Part shown: positions 34,871 through 43,553 of the stretch, in pieces | Position numbering within the stretch: position 1 is the first letter of the stretch | How the letters are laid out: each line of letters opens with the position of its first letter | Notes under the pieces: generated by a model | Database searches by the model: none | What the model saw: only the letters and a program-made list of their open reading frames with translations | What the model was told of the DNA's origin: nothing | Made by a program: the position numbers and the translations under genes | NCBI RefSeq assembly: GCF_004138405.1 | Contig: NZ_PRLL01000001.1 | Coordinates: forward strand, 1 to 64,000 | From: Candidatus Nanosyncoccus nanoralicus | GTDB taxonomy: Bacteria > Patescibacteriota > Saccharimonadia > Saccharimonadales > Saccharimonadaceae | Length of the DNA stretch: 64,000 nucleotides | Reading direction: 5' to 3'

Positions 34871-35329
34871 CTAGCTTTTAGCGGAGCCAAATAAGAATTC
34901 CAACCACTGCTCAAAATTCGATAATTTTCTTGCCTCTATTCTTTCATCAAGGGTAAGTTTTGGATGTTTATTCTTTGCAATTTCACTATTATTCGGCAAA
35001 TCAATCATCACCTCCCCTGGTAATTGCTTCCTCAGCAATTTACGTGCCTCCAGCTCCTGGTATTCATCAGACGCATAATACTGATTTTCTAATTTTGTCT
35101 TATTTACATCAAGTTGGAGTAGCTCCATCTCTGTCTGCTTGGCGTTCATTTGTTGCTGCAACTCCCAGTTTTTAGCAATTGAGCCAACCGAAGCAATTAA
35201 AAGCGCTGAGAAAAGCAATGGAATAGAGAGTAGCAAAATATTATTAAAATCTAAGACCTCAGTTTTTAACCAAAAACGTAAACGGTTAAAACGTATCCTG
35301 AATTGTTCCTTTTTCGAGCGCACACCCAT
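34871..35329 (-). CDS. FtsL/DivIC-like single-pass protein
   Basis: 152 aa from ATG 35329. A basic cytoplasmic N-terminus, one helix (about 30-50), then a heptad-like coiled coil (QQQMNAKQTEMELLQLDVNKTKLENQYYASDEYQELEARKLL) and a short tail with LPGEVMIDLP. That layout matches septum-formation initiators (FtsB/DivIC/FtsL), and the ...LPGE... segment after the coil is typical. An upstream in-frame start 13 codons earlier is rejected, because a TGA-TATAAT box (35342-35337) ends seven bases before ATG 35329. It would act in the division complex at the septum. Confidence 0.75.
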   Translation of the reverse strand: MGVRSKKEQFRIRFNRLRFWLKTEVLDFNNILLLSIPLLFSALLIASVGSIAKNWELQQQMNAKQTEMELLQLDVNKTKLENQYYASDEYQELEARKLLRKQLPGEVMIDLPNNSEIAKNKHPKLTLDERIEARKLSNFEQWLEFLFGSAKS

Positions 35330-35371
35330 ATATCTTATTATATCAGTTTGTGATAAAATTAATAACAACCT

Positions 35372-35447
35372 GGGGGCGTAGCTCAGGGGTTAGAGCAGGC
35401 GGCTCATAACCGCTTGGTCGTTGGTTCGAGCCCAACCGCCCCCACCA
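35372..35447 (+). tRNA. tRNA-Met (CAT), elongator, or tRNA-Ile2
   Basis: 76 nt with encoded CCA. Acceptor GGGGGCG pairs fully with CGCCCCC, so the 1-72 pair is present and it is not the initiator. Anticodon loop CTCATAA, T arm GTTGG-TTCGAGC-CCAAC. If C34 is modified to lysidine it would read AUA as Ile; the sequence alone does not decide. Confidence 0.93.
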
Positions 35448-35452
35448 ATTTT

Positions 35453-35476
35453 AAAACGACTTCTGGTCGTTTTTTG
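35453..35476 (+). terminator. tRNA terminator
   Basis: AAAACGAC-TTCT-GGTCGTTTT followed by TT, immediately after the tRNA. Confidence 0.75.
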
Positions 35477-35536
35477 TTTAGCATAAGCAGTTTAATATTA
35501 TAAAGTGTTACAATATATTCTATAAGCGAGAAAAAT

Positions 35537-36364
35537 ATGGTGCAAAATCTAGAATCTAGAAACTCTATCAACGAAAACCAAAATACTTCTAACCAGTGGG
35601 ATGATATTGCTAAAATAGCGAAGGAGGTCTGGCAGAAAGAGACGGAGAAAGCTCCAGATTATGCCACAGATTTTTACCGGGCAGCTCTTAGCGTCACAAG
35701 GGATTTTGACCTACGCAGACAAAATCTAGAGTCTAGTGGTAACAAAATGACTCAGCAGGAATTTGAGAAATGGGAAGACGCCCTGTCTGATGAGCTTGAA
35801 TTTGCAGGTGATGAGCTTGAGAAAACGGATAATACACTTGAAACCATGGCCGAATCTGCGCGAGCAATGATTCTTACAACCGATGAGTATAAAACCTATA
35901 AAACCATCGAAGCCCAAGCGGGGAACTATTATCATGAAAGATCGGCTGCTCTTAAGCAAGCCATCGAGTCTTCTGGACAGCCAGAGTCCGAGAAGGATCT
36001 TAATAGTATCAGGGAATTCTATTTTGCTGTTATAGATCATCTTGATTATCGCTATGAAGATCCAGATAGGGTCTTTTCTATGGGTGTAAAAGAATTTGAT
36101 AAACAACGTATCATGGCTCATAATAATGTGATCAAGCACCTCAATGAACTTAACGACTTGGCAAGAAAATATCACGTCAGGCCATTTACTCTTCGTAATT
36201 TCTGCCCAAGTGACGCTCGCCCAAAGGAAAAACAAACTCCCGCCGTTGCAGATTTAATGGCCTATGACCGTTATTCAGTTCAAAGTTATTACACTATTGC
36301 TTTTTCATCTGAAGTGAAACGCAGAGAGGCTATCCAGGAACGCAATAGTCGATACGGTGGCTAA
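35537..36364 (+). CDS. Hypothetical soluble, mostly helical protein
   Basis: 275 aa, acidic, rich in Glu, Lys and Asp, with long helices and coiled-coil texture (about 60-165). No signal, helix or enzyme motif is seen. A TGTTACAAT box lies about 25 bp upstream; no clear SD. A long antisense frame on the other strand is a shadow. No function can be proposed. Confidence 0.65.
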   Translation: MVQNLESRNSINENQNTSNQWDDIAKIAKEVWQKETEKAPDYATDFYRAALSVTRDFDLRRQNLESSGNKMTQQEFEKWEDALSDELEFAGDELEKTDNTLETMAESARAMILTTDEYKTYKTIEAQAGNYYHERSAALKQAIESSGQPESEKDLNSIREFYFAVIDHLDYRYEDPDRVFSMGVKEFDKQRIMAHNNVIKHLNELNDLARKYHVRPFTLRNFCPSDARPKEKQTPAVADLMAYDRYSVQSYYTIAFSSEVKRREAIQERNSRYGG

Positions 36365-36432
36365 TTGATTTTGACAAATATAGATAAATATGCCATAATA
36401 TAGTATCTAGACATTTTAGGGGAGGTGATTAT

Positions 36433-36699
36433 ATGTCTAAAGCACTTAAAAGTGGAGTTGAGATTATTGAGAAAATGTCTCGTGAATTTTTCTATTTACA
36501 CTTTATTCGAGGTGTATGTAAAACACGCCCGTTTGCGTCGCTAGCCTCGTTTAAGGCAAAGAATCTTTCGGAGAAGGAAAGAACAGAGGTGCGTGCCATT
36601 CTATCTAATAATGGTATACCCTTTGAGTTAACCAGCTCAGAGCAAACTCTCGATGATGTTGCCGCCGCCATTTCAGCGCGAGCTGTTGCGCTAAAATAA
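36433..36699 (+). CDS. Small hypothetical protein
   Basis: 88 aa. A helical N-terminus (SGVEIIEKMSREFFYLHFIRGVCKTRP) is followed by a short alpha/beta region with LSEKERTEVRAILSNNGIPFEL. SD GGGGAGGT eight bases before the ATG and a strong terminator directly after the stop make this a well-delimited one-gene unit. No family recognised. Confidence 0.7.
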   Translation: MSKALKSGVEIIEKMSREFFYLHFIRGVCKTRPFASLASFKAKNLSEKERTEVRAILSNNGIPFELTSSEQTLDDVAAAISARAVALK

Positions 36700-36702
36700 T
36701 TT

Positions 36703-36735
36703 TTGCCCCCGCATGTCGGGGGTTTTGTCTTTTCT
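36703..36735 (+). terminator. Terminator
   Basis: GCCCCCG-CATGT-CGGGGG stem followed by TTTTGTCTTTT, four bases after the stop at 36699. Confidence 0.88.
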
Positions 36736-36773
36736 TGTATTTTCTCCCCACGCAGACTATAATCATAAGTACT

Positions 36774-37661
36774 ATGGATAATTCCAATAATGATCAAGTC
36801 TTTCACAGTAGCAATATTGCAAATCAGACACTAGCTGGTTCTGCAGCTGATCCTTTTACTTTGACCGATAAAGAGAAAAAACGTCAAGAAAAACAGGTAG
36901 AACTAAATGATAAGCGCATGCGAAGAGCTGCAATGAGGGCCGCTAAAAAAGCTGAACGTACGGCTAAATTTGCCGCATTCCGTCAACGCCTTGGTCATTG
37001 GCGAAAAAGTAACCCCCTTGTCTTTATCTTATCTTCGGTTGGCGCCTCAATCCTCATTCTTGCCATCATTGTTGGTGCCAGCTGGCTGATCGTTTCGCAG
37101 ATAACTCGCGAAAAAGCCACAACCCGCACAGCTAATAACAATATTGATCCTACTGACTATATTTCCGTGAACTGTAGATGCGCCAAAGGTTCTCAAGCTT
37201 ACAATGATCTTAAGGAGGATTATGAAATGGCTGCGGAGCGTGAAAAGAGAATTATTGACAATTTTGACAATAAAACCGCCACTCCATTCCAAACTATTGA
37301 ATTTATTAATACCGTTATTGGCTCGGGCTATCTAGAAGACGCTTATGACTCTGCTGGCAATTTGAATACCGTCAAGGCTTTTGATAATTACAGCCAACGA
37401 ATTCAAACTGCTAATATTACTAACGATGATCAAAAAGCTCTCCTTGAACTATATTCTCTTAGTATCTATAACACGGCCAAACAATATAATCAGACCTTAG
37501 AAAAACTATTTAATTACATTCCTGAAAACATGTTTGACGGCACCAAATATATCTACTACAGTATTTCCTACGAAGCTTACAAGGGGCTTGGCTATACTGA
37601 AAAAGCTAATTCTATAGCTAAAATCCTAGAATCAATTCCTTACGGCTCCGGTTCTTTTTAG
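36774..37661 (+). CDS. Single-pass membrane protein of the pilin cluster
   Basis: 295 aa from ATG 36774. A very basic cytoplasmic stretch (about 35-80: many Lys/Arg/Ala) leads to one helix (about 88-112), then an extracytoplasmic helical domain with one clustered Cys pair (NCRCAKG). The outside part (YNQTLEKLFNYIPENMFDGTKYIYYSISYEAYKGLGYTEKA) has a TPR-like feel. An earlier in-frame start 13 codons upstream is rejected because TATAAT (36758-36763) lies between the two and ends ten bases before 36774. It precedes four pilin-like genes, so a role in their assembly is possible but unproven. Confidence 0.68.
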   Translation: MDNSNNDQVFHSSNIANQTLAGSAADPFTLTDKEKKRQEKQVELNDKRMRRAAMRAAKKAERTAKFAAFRQRLGHWRKSNPLVFILSSVGASILILAIIVGASWLIVSQITREKATTRTANNNIDPTDYISVNCRCAKGSQAYNDLKEDYEMAAEREKRIIDNFDNKTATPFQTIEFINTVIGSGYLEDAYDSAGNLNTVKAFDNYSQRIQTANITNDDQKALLELYSLSIYNTAKQYNQTLEKLFNYIPENMFDGTKYIYYSISYEAYKGLGYTEKANSIAKILESIPYGSGSF

Positions 37662-37738
37662 TCTCTCTAGTCCAGCCCTTTTTCATTCTTATCGTAGTCT
37701 TCATCTTTAAGTTTATGGTAAAACCTAAAATGCTCATG

Positions 37739-37744
37739 TATAAT
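37739..37744 (+). promoter_or_regulatory. Leaderless -10 of the minor pilin operon
   Basis: TATAAT ends six bases before ATG 37751. Longer in-frame starts at 37715 and 37733 lie upstream of the box and are rejected. Confidence 0.6.
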
Positions 37745-37750
37745 AAAACT

Positions 37751-38761
37751 ATGCAAAAGATGCGTCATCGTTTTGGCTTCACTATCATTGAAGTCATGCT
37801 GGTTTTAACTATTTCCACTGCTCTTGCAATGGCAATTCTAAGCACTATAACCACCAATATTCATCGACAGCGTTTTTTAGACTCTTACACAGATCTCGCA
37901 AATTATATCCGTAGTGCTTACTCAGCTACTATTAATGTGCAAAATCCTAGATTATTTACAGAAGACAGCGGTTTTTCTTGCACCTTGAACTCACTCTGGG
38001 ATGAAAACGGACGCCTTACGACAAATACCGACACCGATAATTATCCTGGTCGCAGTCGCTGTGCAATTTATGGTAAGCTCATTACTTTTGGCGAGAAAGA
38101 TCCTGAAACTGGCGCCCCTAGTACAAAAGTTCACATGTACGACATTATCGGACGTGTTTATACCGGTCAAATGAATATTGAAAATTCCACCGGTGATAAT
38201 GCTATTAATTCACTTAAAGCCGTTGCCGCTAATGTTGTTACTCTGAGAAGTGCTCCAGGCTCTTGTCGAGTACATTTCGCAGGACAAGAGTCCTCATATA
38301 CTCCACAATGGCAAGCTAGAATTGAACAAACCGCTAATCAAGAATTATTACGTGGCGCTATCATGATCGTCAGGTCTCCAGTTTCCGGCACTGTTCATAC
38401 TTATTCTTATGATCAGCCAGGTCAAACTTTTGATGTTGGTGATTTGCTCGAAAAACTCAATCGTAATGCCCCTAATCAATCCTGCGAGACTGCTAGTCTT
38501 GATCAGTACCGCCCCTATGCCAGTAGCGCCCTGCTTTATGGCGCACTTGGTGAAGTTGTTTCTGGCACGTCTAATATCTTAGAGTACGAGCTTAAAGATT
38601 CCAGAATGCAAAATAAACAAGATTTTACTCTGTGTGTTTCCTCTGATGATATTCCTCTCGCCCCCAAGAGGCGTCGACCAATCCGCATTAAAGCTGATGG
38701 TAATAACTCTTCCGCAGTTCAGTTAGTTGATATCGATAGTAATGATAATCCCTGCCAATAG
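37751..38761 (+). CDS. Type IV prepilin-like protein
   Basis: 336 aa from ATG 37751. A short basic leader then HRFG/FTIIEVMLVLTISTALAMAIL, the class III prepilin signal: Gly before the cut, Phe at +1, Glu at +5 and a hydrophobic helix. The large C-terminal domain contains several Cys. The size suits a minor (priming) pilin rather than the main subunit. It is first of four adjacent genes with the same N-terminal plan. The processing peptidase is not in this window. Such pili could serve attachment or twitching in a host-associated bacterium. Confidence 0.82.
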   Translation: MQKMRHRFGFTIIEVMLVLTISTALAMAILSTITTNIHRQRFLDSYTDLANYIRSAYSATINVQNPRLFTEDSGFSCTLNSLWDENGRLTTNTDTDNYPGRSRCAIYGKLITFGEKDPETGAPSTKVHMYDIIGRVYTGQMNIENSTGDNAINSLKAVAANVVTLRSAPGSCRVHFAGQESSYTPQWQARIEQTANQELLRGAIMIVRSPVSGTVHTYSYDQPGQTFDVGDLLEKLNRNAPNQSCETASLDQYRPYASSALLYGALGEVVSGTSNILEYELKDSRMQNKQDFTLCVSSDDIPLAPKRRRPIRIKADGNNSSAVQLVDIDSNDNPCQ

Positions 38762-38782
38762 TGGCGTATAATGGTAATGTAT

Positions 38783-39688
38783 ATGTTAAACTTTCCTAAA
38801 AATTTAAAGGTTACCCAGACTAAGAATCGTCTCTCTAAGGATTCCTCCCTTACTTCTTCTCGACGTGGTGACACTATTATTGAGATTATTTTCTGTTTTA
38901 CTATTTTTTCAATCATTACCATTGTATCGATTGGTCTCATGAATCGAAATCTTTCGCTCATTCAAGGTACTCTCGAGGTTTCCATGGCCAGAAATGAAAT
39001 CGAAGCCCAGGCCGAAGCGATTCGTTTTATTCACAACTCCTATCTTTCAGAGCGTGAGTTAGTCCGCGACCAGAATATTGACCCCACGAAGTGGCAGGAA
39101 TATCGTGATCTCTGGCAACGGCTTGCTAGCGTACAGAATGGTTTAAATAATAACCCTATTAAGATTTCTAAATACAGTGAACAGAATTGTCGTCAGTACT
39201 ACGATGCAGCCAATGTTGCCGGTGAGGTTCATAATATTTTTACCGATAAGGCCTTTATTGTTAATACTAGGAAATTAGACCCCAAAAATCCCGATAGGAC
39301 AATTGTTTCGGCAAGGGAACATCAATCACTCTTTCAGGAGGCTTCTTTGTATCCTCGTCTAGTTTTTTCAAATTCTTCACAGGTTGGGGCTTCTAATGGG
39401 GCGGACAGTTCCGCCAACCTCAATGAGTCAAATTCTGGTAGTAACTTATATCTCACTCCCGCCTTTGTCACTCCTTATCGTATAGAGGGTCTTTGGGTTA
39501 TTGGTACCCGTGATGTCACGGGTGTCAGCAATCCTGATGCTATAGACGACTCCGGTCTTGACCAGCAAGCTCCAGAATTCTACGATTTTCATATTCGTTC
39601 TTGTTGGTATGGCCCAAATCGCAATATCCCTTCAATCATCAGCACTATTATTCGTCTTTATAATCCGGAGTTTATTAAAAAAGATTAG
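38783..39688 (+). CDS. Type IV prepilin-like protein with Asp at +1
   Basis: 301 aa from ATG 38783. A long leader of about 28 residues ends in SSRRG, followed by DTIIEIIFCFTIFSIITIVSIGL. The Glu at +5 is kept but +1 is Asp instead of the usual Phe/Met. Upstream ATGs at 38771 and 38777 overlap or crowd a TATAAT box (38767-38772), so 38783 (gap 10) is preferred with moderate certainty. The C-terminal domain is Ser/Asn-rich. Probably a minor pilin (PilV/PilI-like). Confidence 0.75.
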   Translation: MLNFPKNLKVTQTKNRLSKDSSLTSSRRGDTIIEIIFCFTIFSIITIVSIGLMNRNLSLIQGTLEVSMARNEIEAQAEAIRFIHNSYLSERELVRDQNIDPTKWQEYRDLWQRLASVQNGLNNNPIKISKYSEQNCRQYYDAANVAGEVHNIFTDKAFIVNTRKLDPKNPDRTIVSAREHQSLFQEASLYPRLVFSNSSQVGASNGADSSANLNESNSGSNLYLTPAFVTPYRIEGLWVIGTRDVTGVSNPDAIDDSGLDQQAPEFYDFHIRSCWYGPNRNIPSIISTIIRLYNPEFIKKD

Positions 39689-39689
39689 T

Positions 39690-40607
39690 ATGCGAAGAAT
39701 AATTCAAAAACCTACCAGCAAAAACCACTCCAAAAAAGGCTTTACTATTATGGAGCTCTCTCTCGGCCTTGCTTTTATTTCCTCCCTTCTGGTTATGGTC
39801 TCCATTATTTCTATTCATATCTCTACGACCTACCATAAGGGGCTAGTTATCCGTGCAGTTAATTCGACCGGTCGTCTCTTAGTAGATGATCTTTCACGTA
39901 CAATTGCTGCTGCACCTGCAAGGGCGCTTACTGATATCTGTCGTGCCGAGTATGCTTCAGATAAAGCGGAAATGCAAAAGTGTTTAAACGATAATGCGCG
40001 CATGTATGTTTATCAGCAAAACTACGGAACGGTTAGGTTGCGGTCAAGTGGCTCCCTGTTGCAAAATGTCCCAACCAACGGCGTATTCTGTACTGGTCGT
40101 CATAGTTATCTATGGAACACTGGTTATGTTTTAAACAGTGAAGATTATGAACTTGTATCCGGAGCTGCCGCCACTTTTAATGATGGTCAGAGTGCTGAGA
40201 AGAAAGATTTTAAATTGCTTAAAATTGAAGATAGTAATCGTGATCTCTGTTACCAGCACACACTAATGCATACCACCTCAACGGCTCAATATGATTTTGA
40301 TCATACAAGAAATGATTTTCATCTAAAAGGTTCTATTTCTACCGAGCTCCTTGAGCAATCTGACGATCGTCTTGTGCTATATGATTTTGTAATCTTCCCA
40401 GTCACTCAGCATTCTGTTACGCTTCACTCTTTCTATTCTGGTACCTTTATTTTAGCTACCGAACGGGGTAGTATTGATATTACTGGTGTTGGCGAATTCT
40501 GCAAGACCCCTCCAACTGACGGCTTCTCGACCGATTTTACCTACTGTGCAATTAATAAATTTAACTTTGCGGCGAGATCGACTGGCCAAAATAGAAAGGG
40601 AGAATAA
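39690..40607 (+). CDS. Type IV prepilin-like protein (PilW/PilJ-like)
   Basis: 305 aa from ATG 39690, two bases after the preceding stop. Leader MRRIIQKPTSKNHSKKG then FTIMELSLGLAFISSLLVMVSII: the prepilin cut site with Phe+1 and Glu+5. A longer in-frame opening overlaps the previous gene by about 130 bp and is rejected. A large C-terminal domain with several Cys follows. Its stop overlaps the next start (TAATG). Confidence 0.8.
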   Translation: MRRIIQKPTSKNHSKKGFTIMELSLGLAFISSLLVMVSIISIHISTTYHKGLVIRAVNSTGRLLVDDLSRTIAAAPARALTDICRAEYASDKAEMQKCLNDNARMYVYQQNYGTVRLRSSGSLLQNVPTNGVFCTGRHSYLWNTGYVLNSEDYELVSGAAATFNDGQSAEKKDFKLLKIEDSNRDLCYQHTLMHTTSTAQYDFDHTRNDFHLKGSISTELLEQSDDRLVLYDFVIFPVTQHSVTLHSFYSGTFILATERGSIDITGVGEFCKTPPTDGFSTDFTYCAINKFNFAARSTGQNRKGE

Positions 40608-41902
40608 TGAAACTGTTTTTCAAAAAATATCGCTTAGCTCAAGGAGTTAGTACAAAAAAAGGTGCAACTTCCATGATCGTTACCGTTTTTACTATCATTC
40701 TCTTTAGTATTATTACCCTTGCTTTTACAAGACTTATTCTTTCTGAGGTCAACCAGACTACTAACTCTAACCTATCTAAATCTGCTTATGATTCTGCTCT
40801 TGCTGGCGTAGAAGATGCTAAGGTTGCCCTACTAAAGTATCACGATTGCTTAAATAAGGGTCATACTGTAAACTCCGGGAATCCTTGCAGTAAAATTATT
40901 GCTGCCATGCAAGATGGTGTTCGCCGACAAGATTGCAGTACTGTCTCTAATGTACTTGGTCGTACCATCGATGAGCAACATGGTGTTACTATTCAAGAAG
41001 TCAAAGACTCAAGTCAGGATGGTGGTTCTGCTGCCTCAAAATTACAGGCCTATACCTGCGTTACTATCCAAGAGGATCTCGCGGACTATCGTTCTACTCT
41101 CAGCTCTGATACTCGCACTCGTATCGTCCCTCTTCGTACCGATCAAATTCAAAATCTCAGATACATTAATATTAAATGGTTCTCAGATACTAACTATGTA
41201 TCTCAGCAACGCAGTGGCAGTGGTCTTAGCTGGGATCAAAATGATGGCCTTCTCCCTAGTGGCCAGCACTCGATGTCGCCTCCATTAATCTCTGCTGCCT
41301 TCTTCCAGTCTGATCGTAATTTTAATCTCGGTGAGTTTAATATTGCTAGCAGTGAGAATAGTACAAACCGTGCGATGCTCTTTTTGAAACCTACCAACGA
41401 TAGTAAGGGGCGTAACGACTTCTCTGCTACTGAGGTCTCAGAAACCTTCGACAAGAATGGTAATCACCTATTTGCCGTTAACTGCCAAGAGGGAAGCTTC
41501 TTCTGTTCCGCTACCTTTGAAGTTCCCAATACTTATCGAGGTAGTACTGACCGTAATCCTGCTACCACTTTTCTCCTCCTCACTCTCCCATATGGCGCTC
41601 CTGAAACCGACTTCTCTGTATCTCTCTATGATTCCAAGCGACAATCAATCAACTTTACTGGCGTTCAAGCTCGCGTTGACTCCACTGGTCGCGCCAACGA
41701 TCTTTATCGACGGGTCGAAAGTCGCGTTGAGCTTGTTGATACCTATTTCCCATATCCGGAATTTGCTATTCAGCTTAATGATGACAAGAATAGCAAAACC
41801 CGAAAATCTTTCTATACCACCGTCAACTGCTGGACCGCTGTTGATGGTACTATGGACCAATGTGAGAATTATAACGAAAGTTCAAGCTATAGTCGGTTCT
41901 AA
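40607..41902 (+). CDS. PilX-like pilus assembly protein
   Basis: 431 aa. A leader of about 19 residues ends KKG, then ATSMIVTVFTIILFSIITLAFTRLIL. The helix is pilin-like but +5 is Ile, not Glu, as in PilX/GspK-type tip subunits. NLSKSAYDSALAGVEDAKVAL matches the conserved segment after the helix in PilX N-terminal domains. It is last in the four-gene set and is followed by a terminator. GspK-type subunits cap the pilus tip; that role is inferred here. Confidence 0.78.
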   Translation: MKLFFKKYRLAQGVSTKKGATSMIVTVFTIILFSIITLAFTRLILSEVNQTTNSNLSKSAYDSALAGVEDAKVALLKYHDCLNKGHTVNSGNPCSKIIAAMQDGVRRQDCSTVSNVLGRTIDEQHGVTIQEVKDSSQDGGSAASKLQAYTCVTIQEDLADYRSTLSSDTRTRIVPLRTDQIQNLRYINIKWFSDTNYVSQQRSGSGLSWDQNDGLLPSGQHSMSPPLISAAFFQSDRNFNLGEFNIASSENSTNRAMLFLKPTNDSKGRNDFSATEVSETFDKNGNHLFAVNCQEGSFFCSATFEVPNTYRGSTDRNPATTFLLLTLPYGAPETDFSVSLYDSKRQSINFTGVQARVDSTGRANDLYRRVESRVELVDTYFPYPEFAIQLNDDKNSKTRKSFYTTVNCWTAVDGTMDQCENYNESSSYSRF

Positions 41903-41906
41903 CTAT

Positions 41907-41940
41907 AAAAAAGTAGCAGTCCTATACCTGCTATTTTTTT
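41907..41940 (+). terminator. Terminator of the pilin operon
   Basis: AAAAAAGTAGCAG...CTGCTATTTTTTT right after the stop at 41902. Confidence 0.8.
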
Positions 41941-41951
41941 ATGTAAAATAC

Positions 41952-41975
41952 CAAAAAAGAGCATTGCTGCTCTCC
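41952..41975 (-). terminator. Terminator of initiator tRNA
   Basis: On the minus strand GAGCA-GCAA-TGCTC is followed by T6, 15 bases beyond the tRNA 3' end. Confidence 0.75.
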
Positions 41976-41989
41976 TATAATCTTTAATT

Positions 41990-42066
41990 TGGTGGCGGGG
42001 GTTGGATTTGAACCAACGACCTTTTGGTTATGAGCCAAACGAGCTACCAGGCTGCTCTACCCCGCG
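41990..42066 (-). tRNA. Initiator tRNA-fMet (CAT)
   Basis: 77 nt with encoded CCA. Initiator marks: an unpaired 1-72 position (C1 against C72), A11-U24, and a CTCATAA anticodon loop. The anticodon stem is TTTGG/CCAAA, so of the three conserved G-C pairs the outer one (29-41) is U-A here and only G30-C40 and G31-C39 remain. Confidence 0.95.
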
Positions 42067-42128
42067 ATAGAACAACTTAATTATAGTGACGTTTAATTAA
42101 GTTGTCAACCCCAGATCTCAAAATCTAA

Positions 42129-43553
42129 TTATAATAATTTTCTCGCGGTTACTCTGACGGCTTCAGCTAGACTCATTCCAGCGTGTGGGGCAGCAGCTAC
42201 ATCAACCACTGTTAATCCGTTTCGCATTACTAAACTTATCTCTTGTATTAATATCTCTGCATTTGGCGCTACAATTGTTGCTCCAAGAATTTTCTTTTCA
42301 CGATTGCAAATTATTTTTACAAATCCATCTTCTGCGCTAGGACTCCAGGTTGCCTCTTTCTGTGTTAATCCAGATATGGCACTTGTATATTTTAAGCCCA
42401 TCGCCGCACATTGCTCCTCAGTTATTCCTACGCTTGCTACTTTTGGATATGTATTGGTCATCCGTACGAATCCATTATTTTCGACAATAGTTTTTGATCG
42501 ACCATTAAACGCTACTGAAGCCGCAATTGCCCCCTCGTAAGTATCTTTCTCGTAAGAGCTGAATGGAAAATCACTAATCTTCTTATTTTCCTTTATTGTA
42601 GCCACACCTCCTGCTGCAAAAATATTTTTATTTGAAGTTTGCATCTGATTAGAGACTAGAATTCCTTCAGGCGTATATTTTACATTGGCATTTTCAAGCC
42701 CTAAGTCTAACTCTGGTTTCTGTCCAGCAGCCAACACTACGCATTCTACTCGTACGGATTTTTTCTGCCCTCCTCGAAGTAGTGAAGCCTTGATCACTTT
42801 AGTCTTCCTGCCAGTCGCTAAAGTTTGAATCCCATCATTTTCAACACTTACCACCTTAGTTTCTGTCAAAATCTTAATACTTTTCTTTTGATTGAATTTA
42901 GCTTCAATAATCTTCGATGCCTCGAGGTCCTCTTTCGGTAAGATGCGATCATTTATTTCTATTAGAATTACCGAGCTTCCAAGGTTTGCTAGAAACTCAC
43001 TCGCCTCCACCCCATTCTGTCCAGCGCCAATTACTAGTACCACTTTTGGGATCCGTGGTAGCCCCAAATATAATTCCGCAGGTGTCACAAAACCGGTTTC
43101 TTCAAGTCCAACAACCTCTCCAGTGTTCATTGTTGTACCACTTGCGATTAAGAACTTCTTTGCCGTAATAGTTTTTTTCTCAGTTGCCACTTCAATAGGT
43201 GAAATAAATCTTGCACTACTCCTAATCACTTCAATCTTTGATTCAATTAGCTCTCTCTGTTTCGCCTCAATAAACTCCTCTGTTTTATTTTGTATCTCAC
43301 TGTACATTGAAGGAAGATTTATTTTCAGCTGATCAGAGTTTAATCCAACACTTGACCCCTCTCGTGCTTGGCATAATAGTTGTGAGATTTTTCCGGCCAT
43401 TAATTGTGAAAAAGCACAAAGCGTATTATTTCCACCAATTAAATCCTTTTCAATAATTGCTACTTTCTTTTTTGCCGCTGCTGCCATCATTGCCCCCGCA
43501 ATACCTGCCGCGCCGCCGCCAATCACCACTAAGTCGTAATCAAATTTTTTCAT
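42129..43553 (-). CDS. FAD/NAD(P)-dependent disulfide-oxidoreductase-like flavoprotein
   Basis: 474 aa, the lipoamide dehydrogenase/mercuric reductase fold. GGGAAGIAGAMMAAAAKKKVAIIEKD binds FAD, VIGAGQNGVEASEFLANLG binds NAD(P)H, and IFAAGGV closes the FAD site. The usual CxxxxC redox pair after the first motif is missing: the aligned segment reads GGNNTLCAFSQ with one Cys. The C-terminal His-Glu area reads HAGMSLAEAV, retaining His and Glu. It may use a single Cys (CoA-disulfide or peroxide type) or a non-thiol acceptor. Its start overlaps the upstream small gene's stop (ATGA). Confidence 0.85.
   Translation of the reverse strand: MKKFDYDLVVIGGGAAGIAGAMMAAAAKKKVAIIEKDLIGGNNTLCAFSQLMAGKISQLLCQAREGSSVGLNSDQLKINLPSMYSEIQNKTEEFIEAKQRELIESKIEVIRSSARFISPIEVATEKKTITAKKFLIASGTTMNTGEVVGLEETGFVTPAELYLGLPRIPKVVLVIGAGQNGVEASEFLANLGSSVILIEINDRILPKEDLEASKIIEAKFNQKKSIKILTETKVVSVENDGIQTLATGRKTKVIKASLLRGGQKKSVRVECVVLAAGQKPELDLGLENANVKYTPEGILVSNQMQTSNKNIFAAGGVATIKENKKISDFPFSSYEKDTYEGAIAASVAFNGRSKTIVENNGFVRMTNTYPKVASVGITEEQCAAMGLKYTSAISGLTQKEATWSPSAEDGFVKIICNREKKILGATIVAPNAEILIQEISLVMRNGLTVVDVAAAPHAGMSLAEAVRVTARKLL

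Noticed and set aside
35726-36235. 169-codon minus-strand frame opposite the hypothetical gene at 35537
   Set aside because: Composition is Phe/Ile/Ser-rich as expected for the complement of an acidic helical gene. No start signals.
42892-43332. 146-codon plus-strand frame inside the flavoprotein
   Set aside because: Shadow of a gene with full FAD and NAD motifs.
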